A stretch of DNA of 64,000 bases from Fidelibacterota bacterium (lineage in GTDB: Bacteria; Pseudomonadota; Alphaproteobacteria; Rhodospirillales; Rhodospirillaceae), in the NCBI GenBank assembly GCA_947472795.1, contig CANJBL010000011.1, positions 34,774-98,773 on the forward strand, in the 5' to 3' direction. The notes beneath the pieces are model-generated. The model was not told the origin of the DNA, ran no database searches, and was given only the letters and a program-made list of their open reading frames with translations. The first letter of the stretch is position 1. Every line of letters begins with the position of its first letter. The translations under genes were made by a program, and so were the position numbers. This document shows positions 1 to 7,933 of this stretch, in pieces.

Positions 1-1
1 G

Positions 2-646
2 GATCACTTGTCCGCAGGCTCCTATATCAAGTCAGTCATTGGTGGAAAAATCGCAATCGGCGCTCACATCGTGGATGTGCAGAAGATATTCACCAAGGTT
101 TTTAATCTTAAGGACGGCTTTGTGCCGGACGGCACTCAATTCGACGTGTTGTTCAAGGATGGCGATACTCTTGCTATTGGCGGACTCAAAGGCCGCGTAC
201 TGCACACACCAGGCCACACGCCAGCCTGCCTGACCTATGTGATAGAAGACGCAGCCTTTGTCGGCGACACGCTTTTCATGCCCGACTATGGAAGTGCGCG
301 GGCCGATTTCCCAGGCGGCGACGCCCGAACGCTGTACCGCTCCATGCGCCGGATTCTGGAGTTGCCGGAGGGCACCCGAATCTTCACATGTCACGACTAC
401 AAAGCAGCAGGCCGATCAGAATTTGCCTGGGAGTCCACAGTAGAGGATCAGCGGCGATCCAATATTCATGTTCGCGACGGTATCAGCGAGGAGGAGTTCG
501 TCGCGATGCGTACCGCACGGGACAAAACACTTGGCATGCCTCAACTGATTCTTCCGTCAATCCAAGTCAATATCCGTGCGGGCGGACTACCACCGGCGGA
601 AGACAATGGCGTGTCTTACTTAAAGCTGCCTCTCAACTCACTGTAG
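2..646 (+). CDS. MBL-fold metallo-hydrolase, persulfide dioxygenase (ETHE1/Blh)-like, 5' truncated
   Basis: The reading frame is open to the window edge. Its first two codons read Asp-His, then LSAG, which fits the end of the HxHxDH metal-binding motif of metallo-beta-lactamase-fold enzymes. The TTG at 8 is therefore probably not the start, and the N-terminus lies outside the window. Further along are TPGHT (third metal-site His), VGDTLF (bridging Asp) and FTCHDY (last His), followed by a C-terminal tail of about 80 residues. The SARADFPGGDA stretch is typical of the ETHE1/Blh branch, which oxidises glutathione persulfide to sulfite in other bacteria. The next gene is a TauE/SafE exporter, the same pairing as in BigR-controlled sulfide-detoxification operons. 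The function is inferred from family and context; the fold is clear. Confidence 0.85.
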   Translation, partial: DHLSAGSYIKSVIGGKIAIGAHIVDVQKIFTKVFNLKDGFVPDGTQFDVLFKDGDTLAIGGLKGRVLHTPGHTPACLTYVIEDAAFVGDTLFMPDYGSARADFPGGDARTLYRSMRRILELPEGTRIFTCHDYKAAGRSEFAWESTVEDQRRSNIHVRDGISEEEFVAMRTARDKTLGMPQLILPSIQVNIRAGGLPPAEDNGVSYLKLPLNSL

Positions 647-680
647 TGCGCCCCTCGTGCAATCGACTGAGGTGATACTC

Positions 681-1445
681 ATGCTCCCTGACGTATTGGC
701 AGTCGTATCCGGTGGATTGGTCGGCTTGGTTCTCGGCCTTCTCGGCGGCGGAGGCTCAATTCTTGCGGTGCCTCTTCTGCTATATCTCGTCGGCGTTGAA
801 GACCCCCATTTAGCGATAGGTACAAGCGCGGTCGCGGTCTCGTTGAGCGCCCTGATCAATCTCCTTCTCCATGCGAAACAGGGAACTATCAAGTGGCCCT
901 GCGCGATAGCGTTTGCCGTTAGCGGCAGCCTCGGTGCGCTCGTTGGAGCGGCATTTGGCAAGGCAGTGGATGGGCAGAAGCTACTTCTAGCTTTTGCCAT
1001 CGCCATGTTCGGCGTTGGTGTCTCCATGCTGCTTCGCAAGCCCGACGCGGGAGACATTGACGTTCGCATCACGCCAAGACTCGCTGCGCGACTGATACCA
1101 ACGGGCTTCTTTACTGGCATGGCATCTGGATTTTTCGGGATTGGCGGCGGCTTTCTTATCGTTCCCGGTCTGATTGGCGCTACCAACATGGTTATGCTTA
1201 ATGCAATCGGATCGTCATTGGTGGCGGTCACTGCTTTCGGAGCGGCGACAGCCGCAAGCTACGCCTTTTCTGGACTGGTCATCTGGAAGGTTGCTGGACT
1301 GTTCGTCCTGGGCGGACTTGCGGGCGGCCTGTTCGGCCAGCGCATGGGCACGATGTTGGCCGGACGCAAAGGCGCACTTACGCGAATATTCGCCGGATTT
1401 ATCTTTGTTACTGCGACCTACATCGCTTGGAAGGCTTTAGCCTAG
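681..1445 (+). CDS. TauE/SafE (TSUP) family anion exporter
   Basis: A 254-residue polytopic membrane protein. It shows the two-fold repeat of the TSUP family: a Gly-rich N-terminal half (GLLGGGGSILAVPLL) and an echo in the second half (GIGGGFLIVPGLIG), with about 8 hydrophobic segments. Family members export sulfite, sulfoacetate or other organosulfur anions. The ATG at 681 is preceded by GAGGTGA at 669-675. An in-frame GTG at 657 has no such site, so 681 was chosen. The gene lies 34 bp after the ETHE1-like hydrolase, whose product would be sulfite, so sulfite export is the natural inference. Specific substrate unknown. Confidence 0.88.
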   Translation: MLPDVLAVVSGGLVGLVLGLLGGGGSILAVPLLLYLVGVEDPHLAIGTSAVAVSLSALINLLLHAKQGTIKWPCAIAFAVSGSLGALVGAAFGKAVDGQKLLLAFAIAMFGVGVSMLLRKPDAGDIDVRITPRLAARLIPTGFFTGMASGFFGIGGGFLIVPGLIGATNMVMLNAIGSSLVAVTAFGAATAASYAFSGLVIWKVAGLFVLGGLAGGLFGQRMGTMLAGRKGALTRIFAGFIFVTATYIAWKALA

Positions 1446-1513
1446 CTACTTCGTCATCGGAGCTTCCGTGACATTGTGCGATGGCTTGCCAAGCCAAAAC
1501 CGGAAGGAACTAT

Positions 1514-1900
1514 ATGACGTACTATATCGCAAGAACGCTCCCCATTGGGTTCGATGACGCTGTAGACCGCACCATTGCTGCCCTCAAAATTGAGGGCTTT
1601 GGCGTCTTAACGGATATCGACGTAAAGGAGACGATGAAGAAGAAAATTAATGTCGATATTCCAAGCTACAGAATCTTGGGAGCCTGCAATCCGACGCTGG
1701 CGTATGAAGCTCTCAAGCTCGAAAGCCACGTCGGCACCATGCTGCCGTGCAACGTCATCGTCCGGGATGCTGGCAATGGTCAGACCGAAGTGGCCGCCAT
1801 TGATCCAGTCGCATCCATGATGGCCATAGACAATCTAGCCCTCAAAGTGGCGGCCCAAGAAGTCCGCGCAAAGCTCGAACGTGTGATTGCGAATTTGTGA
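1514..1900 (+). CDS. DUF302 domain protein
   Basis: A 128-residue soluble protein matching the DUF302 family along its length. It opens with YYIARTLP, then an alternating alpha/beta pattern, a central CNPTLAYEAL segment with the family's Cys-Asn-Pro turn, and the MLPCNVIVRD strand before the last helix. No biochemical role is established for DUF302, but it is often found beside sulfur-oxidation, OsmC or redox genes, as here. The ATG at 1514 has a GGAAGGA ribosome-binding site about 6 nt upstream; a longer in-frame version from 1481 lacks one. Likely cotranscribed with the preceding exporter. A function in persulfide or thiol handling is inference from neighbours only. Confidence 0.8.
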   Translation: MTYYIARTLPIGFDDAVDRTIAALKIEGFGVLTDIDVKETMKKKINVDIPSYRILGACNPTLAYEALKLESHVGTMLPCNVIVRDAGNGQTEVAAIDPVASMMAIDNLALKVAAQEVRAKLERVIANL

Positions 1901-2063
1901 TTGAACTTACTGTTATTCATCACCGCCGACGAGGATGAGTGCCCCGTGATCCTGCCTGGGTGATTTGATGAGGATCAACCCATGCCATCGTCCGTATTGA
2001 TATGATGGCATCGAGCACACCCATTTTTGAGCAGCGGGCACTACAAGAAGACAGGGTTTTTAA

Positions 2064-2624
2064 ATGCAGGTCATGCGGCGTTTACGCATATACCACGCGG
2101 CACTCGCCGTTCTCGTGGTGCTCGCCTATATCACCGGCGACGACAATTCATTTCATGCGTGGCTTGGATATGGCGTCGCAGCGATCATCATAATTCGACT
2201 CATCTGGGCGCTGACCGGCGTCCCGCAACTCGGCCTCATGCGCTTCTATCCGCATTTCGAGGGCTTGCGCCTTACCACAGCGATGACACACCCCGCGATC
2301 AGCCGGACACTCCTACTAGGTATCGCGACGTGCCTAATCGGAGTCACTCTCACCGGCATTGCCATGGATCGCGGTCGCACCGTAGGTCTTGCGGATCAGA
2401 CGGTCACGAGTCCGGCACTTGTGGACAGTGGCCAGAGGATAGGACGTGACACGCATGATGAGGATGAAGACGAGAGTCTTGTCGGCGAAGTGCATGAAGC
2501 CCTAGCTAACCTGCTCGTGCTGTTCATTCTCACACACGTAGCTTATCTCGTACTCTTCAAAAGGCCACTCGCGCTATTCATGCTATTTTCTCATACGCCT
2601 GCAAAAGGGGATGGGTCTCCGTGA
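2064..2624 (+). CDS. cytochrome b561-type membrane protein (small)
   Basis: A 186-residue membrane protein with four predicted transmembrane helices and His residues in them (YHAALAVLVV, HAWLGYG near the N-terminus; HEALANLLV and THVAYLVLF near the C-terminus). These would ligate two b-type haems, as in the cytochrome b561/Ni-Fe hydrogenase b-subunit fold. An acidic His-Asp-Glu loop (around residues 130-140) between helices 3 and 4 is unusual and could bind metal. Start ATG 2064 follows AGGG at 8-nt spacing. The stop overlaps the start of the next cytochrome by 4 nt, so the pair is translationally coupled. Electron donor and acceptor are not evident. Confidence 0.78.
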   Translation: MQVMRRLRIYHAALAVLVVLAYITGDDNSFHAWLGYGVAAIIIIRLIWALTGVPQLGLMRFYPHFEGLRLTTAMTHPAISRTLLLGIATCLIGVTLTGIAMDRGRTVGLADQTVTSPALVDSGQRIGRDTHDEDEDESLVGEVHEALANLLVLFILTHVAYLVLFKRPLALFMLFSHTPAKGDGSP

Positions 2625-3349
2625 AATTACAAGAATACAAAGTGTGGGACGCCACCACGCGCGTTTTTCATTGGCTCAACGTTCTGTGTGTCCTCGGCCT
2701 AGTTGCTGTCGGAACTGTCATTCTCAATGCTGATGCCCTGGGCGTGAGCAACGACGGCAAAATCATTCTGAAAACGACGCATGTGTGGATCGGTTATGTA
2801 TTCGTGCTCAATCTGCTGTGGCGATTGGTATGGGGATTTATCGGCGGACCTTATGCCCGCTGGCGGGCCATTCTTTCATTCGGTCGCGGATACGGAGCGC
2901 AATTAGCCGGAGAGTTTGCCGCGATCCGTGAGGGACGCTCCCAGAACTACATCGGTCACACGCCCTTAGGGCGTATAGCCGTCACAGTGTTACTTGGAGC
3001 ACTCCTACTCCAGGGAACCACTGGCCTTATTCTCGCGGGTACCGATCTCTATATGCCGCCATTCGGCAAGACCATCGCTACCGCCGTTGCTGCCAGCGGA
3101 TTGGACCCTAGCCAGGTCCGGCCCAACGCCCCGGAAACGGTCGATCCCGAGGCATACAAGGCGATGCGCGACATGCGGGCTCCGGTGGTTGAAACACATG
3201 AGATTATGTATTTCGTGCTACTCGGCCTTATCGCATTGCATATTCTTGCAGTCGTCCTGACCGAGTTGAAACACGGCGGCAATATCGTCTCGGCTATGAT
3301 TAGTGGTCGGAAGACCTTTGCCAATCCACCGGCTGACAGGCCGGAATAA
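2621..3349 (+). CDS. cytochrome b/b6 domain protein, Ni-Fe hydrogenase b-subunit-like
   Basis: A 242-residue integral membrane cytochrome. It starts with the family signature VWDATTRVFHWLNV (first haem His), then KTTHVWIGYVFV, RLVWGFIGGPYARW, a GHTPLGR turn, and a last helix with ALHILAVVLTE. This is the four-helix di-haem fold used by HyaC/HupC and by cytochromes that feed electrons from periplasmic dehydrogenases to quinone. No hydrogenase subunit is nearby, so the partner is something else, perhaps the adjacent small cytochrome. Start is GTG overlapping the previous stop (GTGA). The following gene begins one base after its stop. Confidence 0.85.
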   Translation: MKLQEYKVWDATTRVFHWLNVLCVLGLVAVGTVILNADALGVSNDGKIILKTTHVWIGYVFVLNLLWRLVWGFIGGPYARWRAILSFGRGYGAQLAGEFAAIREGRSQNYIGHTPLGRIAVTVLLGALLLQGTTGLILAGTDLYMPPFGKTIATAVAASGLDPSQVRPNAPETVDPEAYKAMRDMRAPVVETHEIMYFVLLGLIALHILAVVLTELKHGGNIVSAMISGRKTFANPPADRPE

Positions 3350-4045
3350 GTGAGCCGCCTCCATACTGAAAGGCATCGGGTTTCGCGCATTGGCTGGTTG
3401 CGTGCCGCCGTACTCGGAGCAAATGACGGTATCGTTTCTACCGCCAGCCTGATTGTTGGTGTGGCGGCTGCCTCCGGAACGGGATCAGCCGTTCTAGTCG
3501 CAGGTGTTGCGGGACTAGTTGCCGGTGCAATGTCTATGGCTGCTGGCGAATATGTTTCCGTGAGTTCACAGTCAGACACAGAGCAAGCAGACCTTGCTCG
3601 CGAGCGGGCCGAGCTTGCAAGCCAACCGGCTCTTGAGCGTGCGGAGTTGGCGGATATCTACGTAAAACGCGGCCTTGAGTCAGACCTCGCATATAAGGTC
3701 GCGGATCAACTCATGGCGAAAGACGCGATTGGAGCGCACGCCCGGGACGAACTTGGGATTTCCGAGGTGACGACTGCGCGTCCTATTCAGGCAGCCCTCA
3801 CTTCAGCCGCCACTTTTGCCGTCGGAGCCGCGATGCCTCTCCTGATGGTAGTGGTTTCCCCAACGTCACTTCTCGTGCCTGTCGTTTCAATTACCTCTCT
3901 GCTGTTCTTAGCTTTGCTTGGTGCCATAGGTGCCCGCGCGGGTGGCGCACCTGTGATTCGGGCGACGGTGCGCGTCACGTTTTGGGGCGCTCTCGCCATG
4001 GCCCTAACGGCTGCTATCGGCTCTCTCGTAGGAACGGCGGTATAA
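3350..4045 (+). CDS. VIT1/CCC1-type transporter
   Basis: A 231-residue member of the vacuolar iron transporter family, recognised from LGANDGIVSTASLIVGV in the first transmembrane helix and GAMSMAAGEYVSVSSQSDTE at the end of the second, which are the family's metal-path motifs. A cytoplasmic Glu-rich helical domain follows (residues ~75-135), then three C-terminal transmembrane helices. Characterised relatives move Fe2+ or Mn2+ in exchange for protons. The GTG start directly abuts the stop of the cytochrome gene, so it is cotranslated. Iron handling beside two haem proteins and a persulfide enzyme suggests a redox/metal stress cassette; that grouping is inference. Confidence 0.9.
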   Translation: MSRLHTERHRVSRIGWLRAAVLGANDGIVSTASLIVGVAAASGTGSAVLVAGVAGLVAGAMSMAAGEYVSVSSQSDTEQADLARERAELASQPALERAELADIYVKRGLESDLAYKVADQLMAKDAIGAHARDELGISEVTTARPIQAALTSAATFAVGAAMPLLMVVVSPTSLLVPVVSITSLLFLALLGAIGARAGGAPVIRATVRVTFWGALAMALTAAIGSLVGTAV

Positions 4046-4105
4046 GATACATCCCCAACACTTTTCGATTAATCGTCGTGGGGACTAGGGATTCAAGGAG
4101 ACATG

Positions 4106-4519
4106 ATGCTGGAGTACAAAGTCTCGGCTAGGCGCATTGATTCCCACGGCAGTGTTGCCGTCGCTAAAGATGCCGAGATTCCGCTCGATACTGACATGGC
4201 AGGACGACGAGACGCCTTCAATCCCGCTGAGCTTTTGCTGGCCGCAGTCGCCGCCTGCATGATTAAAGGCATCGAGCGTGTCGCACCAATGATCCAGTTC
4301 GACCTACGTGGTGTCGAAGTAAATCTCCATGGCGTCAGGCAGGATAGCCCACCGAAAATAGTCTCTATCGAATATGAGATTATGGTGGATACCGATGAAA
4401 CCGACCAACGCCTCGAACTACTGCATAAGAACGTCCGCAAGTATGGGACGATTTCCAACACAGTAGCTGATGCAACAAAACTTGAAGGCAGAATTATTCG
4501 CGCCACCGCCTCTCAGTAA
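4106..4519 (+). CDS. OsmC family peroxiredoxin-like protein
   Basis: A protein of 137 residues with the OsmC/Ohr layout: an N-terminal beta region, then FNPAELLLAAVAACMIKGIERVA, in which the Cys on the central helix is the usual peroxidatic residue, and a C-terminal half with a long helix (VRKYGTISNTVADATKLEG). The second classical Cys is replaced by Ser/Thr in the C-terminal region, placing it in the YhfA-like rather than the Ohr branch. GGAG at 4097-4100 is better spaced for the ATG at 4106 than for the one at 4103. Probably reduces organic hydroperoxides or handles persulfides. It ends the run of small redox genes before the ATP-grasp gene. Confidence 0.85.
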   Translation: MLEYKVSARRIDSHGSVAVAKDAEIPLDTDMAGRRDAFNPAELLLAAVAACMIKGIERVAPMIQFDLRGVEVNLHGVRQDSPPKIVSIEYEIMVDTDETDQRLELLHKNVRKYGTISNTVADATKLEGRIIRATASQ

Positions 4520-4565
4520 ATGCAGGCCCACAGATCAGAGCCTCACATGTGCGGAAGACAGCAAA

Positions 4566-5852
4566 ATGATTGAGGGTGCTTCATGTTCCCCGCCCACGGG
4601 CGAACCTCCTGCCAAACGCCTCAATCGCGACTGCTTCTGCTTGACTCTTGATCGGGATGCCTTGTCCGAAGCATTGCGCCGCGAGTCAGATGATGCCGAG
4701 TTCTTCAACAATCTTATCGCCTCGCGACCACACCTTTTTTCCGCTACCCCTGTTTTTCTACCTCGCAAAGCCCTCGACCAAATGCTGAGTACGGTCAGAG
4801 CAATTGAAGCCGTGGCGGAGTTACCTGCCTATCGCGAGAAGGTCTTGTCTTGGGCTCCCGAGATTGCTCGGCATAGCTATGGGCCGCGGGGCGCTTTCAT
4901 GGGTTACGATTTTCACTTCGGCGACGACGGCCCAAAGCTGATTGAAGTAAACACCAATGCCGGGGGCGCGTTCCTAAACGCATTTCTTTCCAAGGCTCAA
5001 CTCTCCTGCTGCTCCGAAATGAAAATCGGGTTGGAGAGTTCGGGCGTGACGAACTTCGAGACTGCGATTCTCAACATGTTTAAGGCGGAGTTTTCGCTAC
5101 AAAGGAAAGCGGGCACTCTTTCTCGCGTGGCAATCGTGGATGATCGACCGGAAGAGCAATACCTTTACCCTGAGTTCCAACTCGCCCAGCGATTCTTCCA
5201 AAAAAATGGGGTAGATGCCCTCATCGTTGACGCGGCTGATCTGCGCTACGAGTGTGATTGGCTCCAAGCTAATGGCCGACCGATTGACCTCGTCTACAAC
5301 CGCCTCACCGATTTTTCTTTGGAAATGCCCGAACATGCATCGTTGAGGGCTGCTTATCTCAGCCAAGCTGTCGTCGTTACACCGAACCCATCAGTTCATG
5401 CGCTCTTTGCAGATAAGCGTAATTTAGCTCTCTTGACGGACGCGACGACGGTGCGTTCGTGGGGCTTACAGGCGGATGTGGTGGCCGGGCTTAGGAATAT
5501 CCCGCACACGGTGGTTGTCGATGCAGCCAATGCCGACCAGCTATGGGCCGAGAGAGGCAAGCTCTTTTTCAAACCTGCCGGAGGTCACGGGAGCAAAGCC
5601 GTCTATCGTGGCGACAAGGTGACAAAACGGGTCTGGGGAGAGATAACGCGAGGCAGCTACGTCGCCCAGGACTTCGCGCCACCGAGTGAGCGGCTCATTG
5701 AAGTTGACGGCGTGCGGGTCCCCCGCAAGATTGACGTGCGGCTCTACGTGTACGATGGCGAAATCCTTCTCGCGGCTGCACGCCTTTACCAGGGTCAGAC
5801 GACGAATTTCCGAACCCCGGGTGGCGGTTTTGCGCCAGTGTTGGCGGTTTGA
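4566..5852 (+). CDS. ATP-grasp-fold protein (glutathione-synthase-like), substrate unknown
   Basis: A 428-residue protein. The middle carries GYDFHFGDDGPKLIEVNTNAGG, resembling the ATP/Mg site of ATP-grasp ligases. The C-terminal half carries LFFKPAGGHGSKAVYRG, a glycine-rich loop with the ATP-binding Lys, then DVRLYVYDGEILLAAARLYQG, close to the metal-binding strand of the same fold. The order of elements suggests a circularly permuted or divergent ATP-grasp. Such enzymes join a carboxylate to an amine or thiol. The ATG at 4566 follows GGAAGA; an in-frame ATG at 4470 lies inside osmC and is less likely. Glutathione- or peptide-ligase activity would fit the thiol-stress context but is not shown by the sequence. 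Confidence 0.7.
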   Translation: MIEGASCSPPTGEPPAKRLNRDCFCLTLDRDALSEALRRESDDAEFFNNLIASRPHLFSATPVFLPRKALDQMLSTVRAIEAVAELPAYREKVLSWAPEIARHSYGPRGAFMGYDFHFGDDGPKLIEVNTNAGGAFLNAFLSKAQLSCCSEMKIGLESSGVTNFETAILNMFKAEFSLQRKAGTLSRVAIVDDRPEEQYLYPEFQLAQRFFQKNGVDALIVDAADLRYECDWLQANGRPIDLVYNRLTDFSLEMPEHASLRAAYLSQAVVVTPNPSVHALFADKRNLALLTDATTVRSWGLQADVVAGLRNIPHTVVVDAANADQLWAERGKLFFKPAGGHGSKAVYRGDKVTKRVWGEITRGSYVAQDFAPPSERLIEVDGVRVPRKIDVRLYVYDGEILLAAARLYQGQTTNFRTPGGGFAPVLAV

Positions 5853-6054
5853 CGTGGGTACCGGGCGACCCGGTAGTAATGCGGGATGCTCCGTGAAGGA
5901 GCATAGTGGTGCATGACAATCCATTTCTCGCGGCAGCGTAGTTTCTGATTTAGAGCCAGCTACTTAGCTTTGAGACCCGAGGGTCAATTTGGCGCGTGTT
6001 GGCCGTTGTGTTGGCTGTTTCTCTGGACCTCCAATGGGTTTACCCGAGGCTTCG

Positions 6055-6585
6055 ATGATTTGCGCTTCAGTATCCCGCCGCCTTTGGATTCCACTTCTCA
6101 CCATCCTTTTGTCCGGTGGCCTTCCCGCCTGGGCGGAATCCGTAACCGGCCAAGTTCGCATCATCGACGGCGACACATTCCAATTTGAGACCGGATTAAA
6201 GGTCCGCATCTTCGGCATCGACACCCTTGAGAAGAATCAAAAGTGCGAAGCCAAAGGCATGTGCGTTCCTTGCGGTGAGGAGTCGAAGGCCGTTGCCATC
6301 AAACTGATTGGGAAGTCACAGATGAGTTGCGAACTAAAAGGGCAAAAGACATACGACCGCGAAGTCGCAATATGTACCGTCGATGGTAAGGATTACGGCG
6401 AGACAATGATCGCCAGCGGCTGGGCATTAGCCTATCGGAGTTTCCTGCCCCGGAAGGGTAAGGGCCATTCCTACATCGAGGCCGAGGAACGGGCCAAAGC
6501 CGCGGGTGTTGGAATATGGGGGACGCGGTTCGTCCCGCCGTCCGATTGGCGTAATCATAAAATGCGTCTTGAGTGCGAACGCTAG
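6055..6585 (+). CDS. exported thermonuclease (SNase-like) family protein
   Basis: About 176 residues beginning with a signal peptide (RRLWIPLLTILLSGGLPAWA, cleavage after AWA) followed by a staphylococcal-nuclease domain. Visible are VRIIDGDTFQF (catalytic metal Asp), VRIFGIDTLE (catalytic Arg region), the Cys-rich CEAKGMCVPCGEES insertion common in proteobacterial members, and DREVAICTVDGKDYGETMIASGWA with the third catalytic block. Degrades nucleic acid outside the cytoplasm in the family. The ATG at 6055 has GAGG just upstream; the ATG at 6034 is an alternative. It stands alone between the redox cassette and DUF2971. Confidence 0.85.
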   Translation: MICASVSRRLWIPLLTILLSGGLPAWAESVTGQVRIIDGDTFQFETGLKVRIFGIDTLEKNQKCEAKGMCVPCGEESKAVAIKLIGKSQMSCELKGQKTYDREVAICTVDGKDYGETMIASGWALAYRSFLPRKGKGHSYIEAEERAKAAGVGIWGTRFVPPSDWRNHKMRLECER

Positions 6586-6597
6586 AGAGTTGCAAGA

Positions 6598-7386
6598 ATG
6601 TCGATGCCAACAAAACTCTATAAGTACCGATCACTGGCCGATGATATGCAATGGCAATATGCGCGAAACATCATTGTGGACAACGAATTTTATTTTTGCC
6701 GACCGACTGAGTTCAATGATCCGTTTGAATGTCGTCCTATGTTCCGAGTTGAGGGAACGGTGGATGAAATTGCGTTATATTTCTACAAATTGCTGTCGAG
6801 AAATCGCCCCGAACTTGATGAACAATCGCGCCGCTCCATGGCCGCAACGAAGGCGTCTCAAATGGCGGCAGACCCACCAGGACAACTCCAAGCCTTCATT
6901 GAGCGATTTCACGAAACGCAGATAAATAACTATGGCGTATTGTCGCTATCTGCCGATCCCGAAAATATATTGATGTGGGCACACTACGCCAACAATCATC
7001 GGGGTATATGTCTTGAGTTCTCGACTGACAAGGCTCTCGACAATCTATGCTATGCCGAGCCCGTGACGTATCAGGACGAATTTCCGACAATCAATGTGCT
7101 AACAGCGGGTGATGATCCACCGCAGATGATGAGGACAATGCTCATCACTAAATCAAAACTTTGGAAATACGAACAGGAGTGGCGGCTAGTTGATTTAGAT
7201 GGACACGGACCAAAGCAGTTTAATCCAGGCACTTTGACCGGCATCATTGTAGGTGCGAAGTGCAGCGAGGAGTCGCTAGGGAGGCTGGTCACAATGGCAA
7301 ATGGGCGATCTCCAAAGCCCGCGTTCTATAGCGCGGCGCTGTCCAACAATGCGTTCAAAGTTGTGATTTCAAAAAATCCCGACTAA
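6598..7386 (+). CDS. DUF2971 domain protein
   Basis: A 262-residue soluble protein recognisable as DUF2971 by the N-terminal LYKYRSL, the FCRPTEFNDPFEC block, the central MWAHYANNHRGICLEF segment and the later LWKYEQEWRLV strand. The biochemical role is unknown. Family members are frequent in genomic islands and beside defence genes. It begins 12 bp after the thermonuclease stop and could be cotranscribed. Its 3' end overlaps the 3' end of a small minus-strand gene by 4 nt. Start ATG at 6598 is supported by the immediate KYRS motif, which is N-terminal in the family. Confidence 0.85.
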   Translation: MSMPTKLYKYRSLADDMQWQYARNIIVDNEFYFCRPTEFNDPFECRPMFRVEGTVDEIALYFYKLLSRNRPELDEQSRRSMAATKASQMAADPPGQLQAFIERFHETQINNYGVLSLSADPENILMWAHYANNHRGICLEFSTDKALDNLCYAEPVTYQDEFPTINVLTAGDDPPQMMRTMLITKSKLWKYEQEWRLVDLDGHGPKQFNPGTLTGIIVGAKCSEESLGRLVTMANGRSPKPAFYSAALSNNAFKVVISKNPD

Positions 7387-7637
7387 GCAGCAGCCAAGCT
7401 CTCCTGCACCTTCTCCAGATAGTCGGCGACAGTGGCCCACAGATCACGCATCGCCAGTCCACCCCGGCGCTCAATGAGTTCGCCGTCGATGTATTCCAGG
7501 ATCGCCTGAACGCGCTCACGCGCCCGATCCCCCTGACCAACGTGCCGCTCTAAGCTCTTTAGGACGGCCTCCGTCGTGATCGGCTTATCTTGAGAACTGG
7601 CGACGGTCTGTCGAACCCATTCGGCTGCGCTTGCCAT
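7383..7637 (-). CDS. small hypothetical protein (84 aa)
   Basis: A predicted all-helical, soluble 84-residue protein not assigned to a family. It has a good ribosome-binding site (AGGAGAGG, 5 nt before the ATG at 7637 on the minus strand), which is the main support for coding. The middle is rich in charged residues and the C-terminus ends in an Ala-rich helix. It converges tail to tail with DUF2971. Its upstream side faces the Zorya operon across a 296-bp gap. No function can be stated. Confidence 0.55.
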   Translation of the reverse strand: MASAAEWVRQTVASSQDKPITTEAVLKSLERHVGQGDRARERVQAILEYIDGELIERRGGLAMRDLWATVADYLEKVQESLAAA

Positions 7638-7933
7638 GTGCCTCTCCTAGGTTTCCGTCCCAAAATCGAGGTTTTGGAGTCTATACGGAGAAAAAGAACA
7701 AAACACGAACTCTCTGCCGTCGCTTCGCCACGATAGCTGTGAGCCATCGGCTCATCCGCGGTTTTCCACGGCGAAAAGACCGGCCTAGGCTCTCCTGTTG
7801 GAATGTTGTCCAATAGTGTGAAATTCCCAGCGTCTTCCCGCTCGGGTTGAGGAATGGGGTGGCATCATACGTTTCAGGGGCTTTGGTTCCGTGTAGCTGA
7901 CCAATGCTAACGCGCGACCCAATGTAAGAATTT
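7638..7933. other. non-coding gap upstream of Zorya
   Basis: A 296-bp interval between the divergent 84-aa gene and zorA. Small frames exist on both strands but lack ribosome-binding sites and recognisable products. It must hold the promoters for both divergent transcripts; no clear -35/-10 pair or repeat stood out by eye. Confidence 0.5.

Noticed and set aside
2621..3349. Hydrogenase cytochrome subunit (hupC/hyaC)
   Set aside because: The fold matches, but no hydrogenase large or small subunit gene is present in the cluster.
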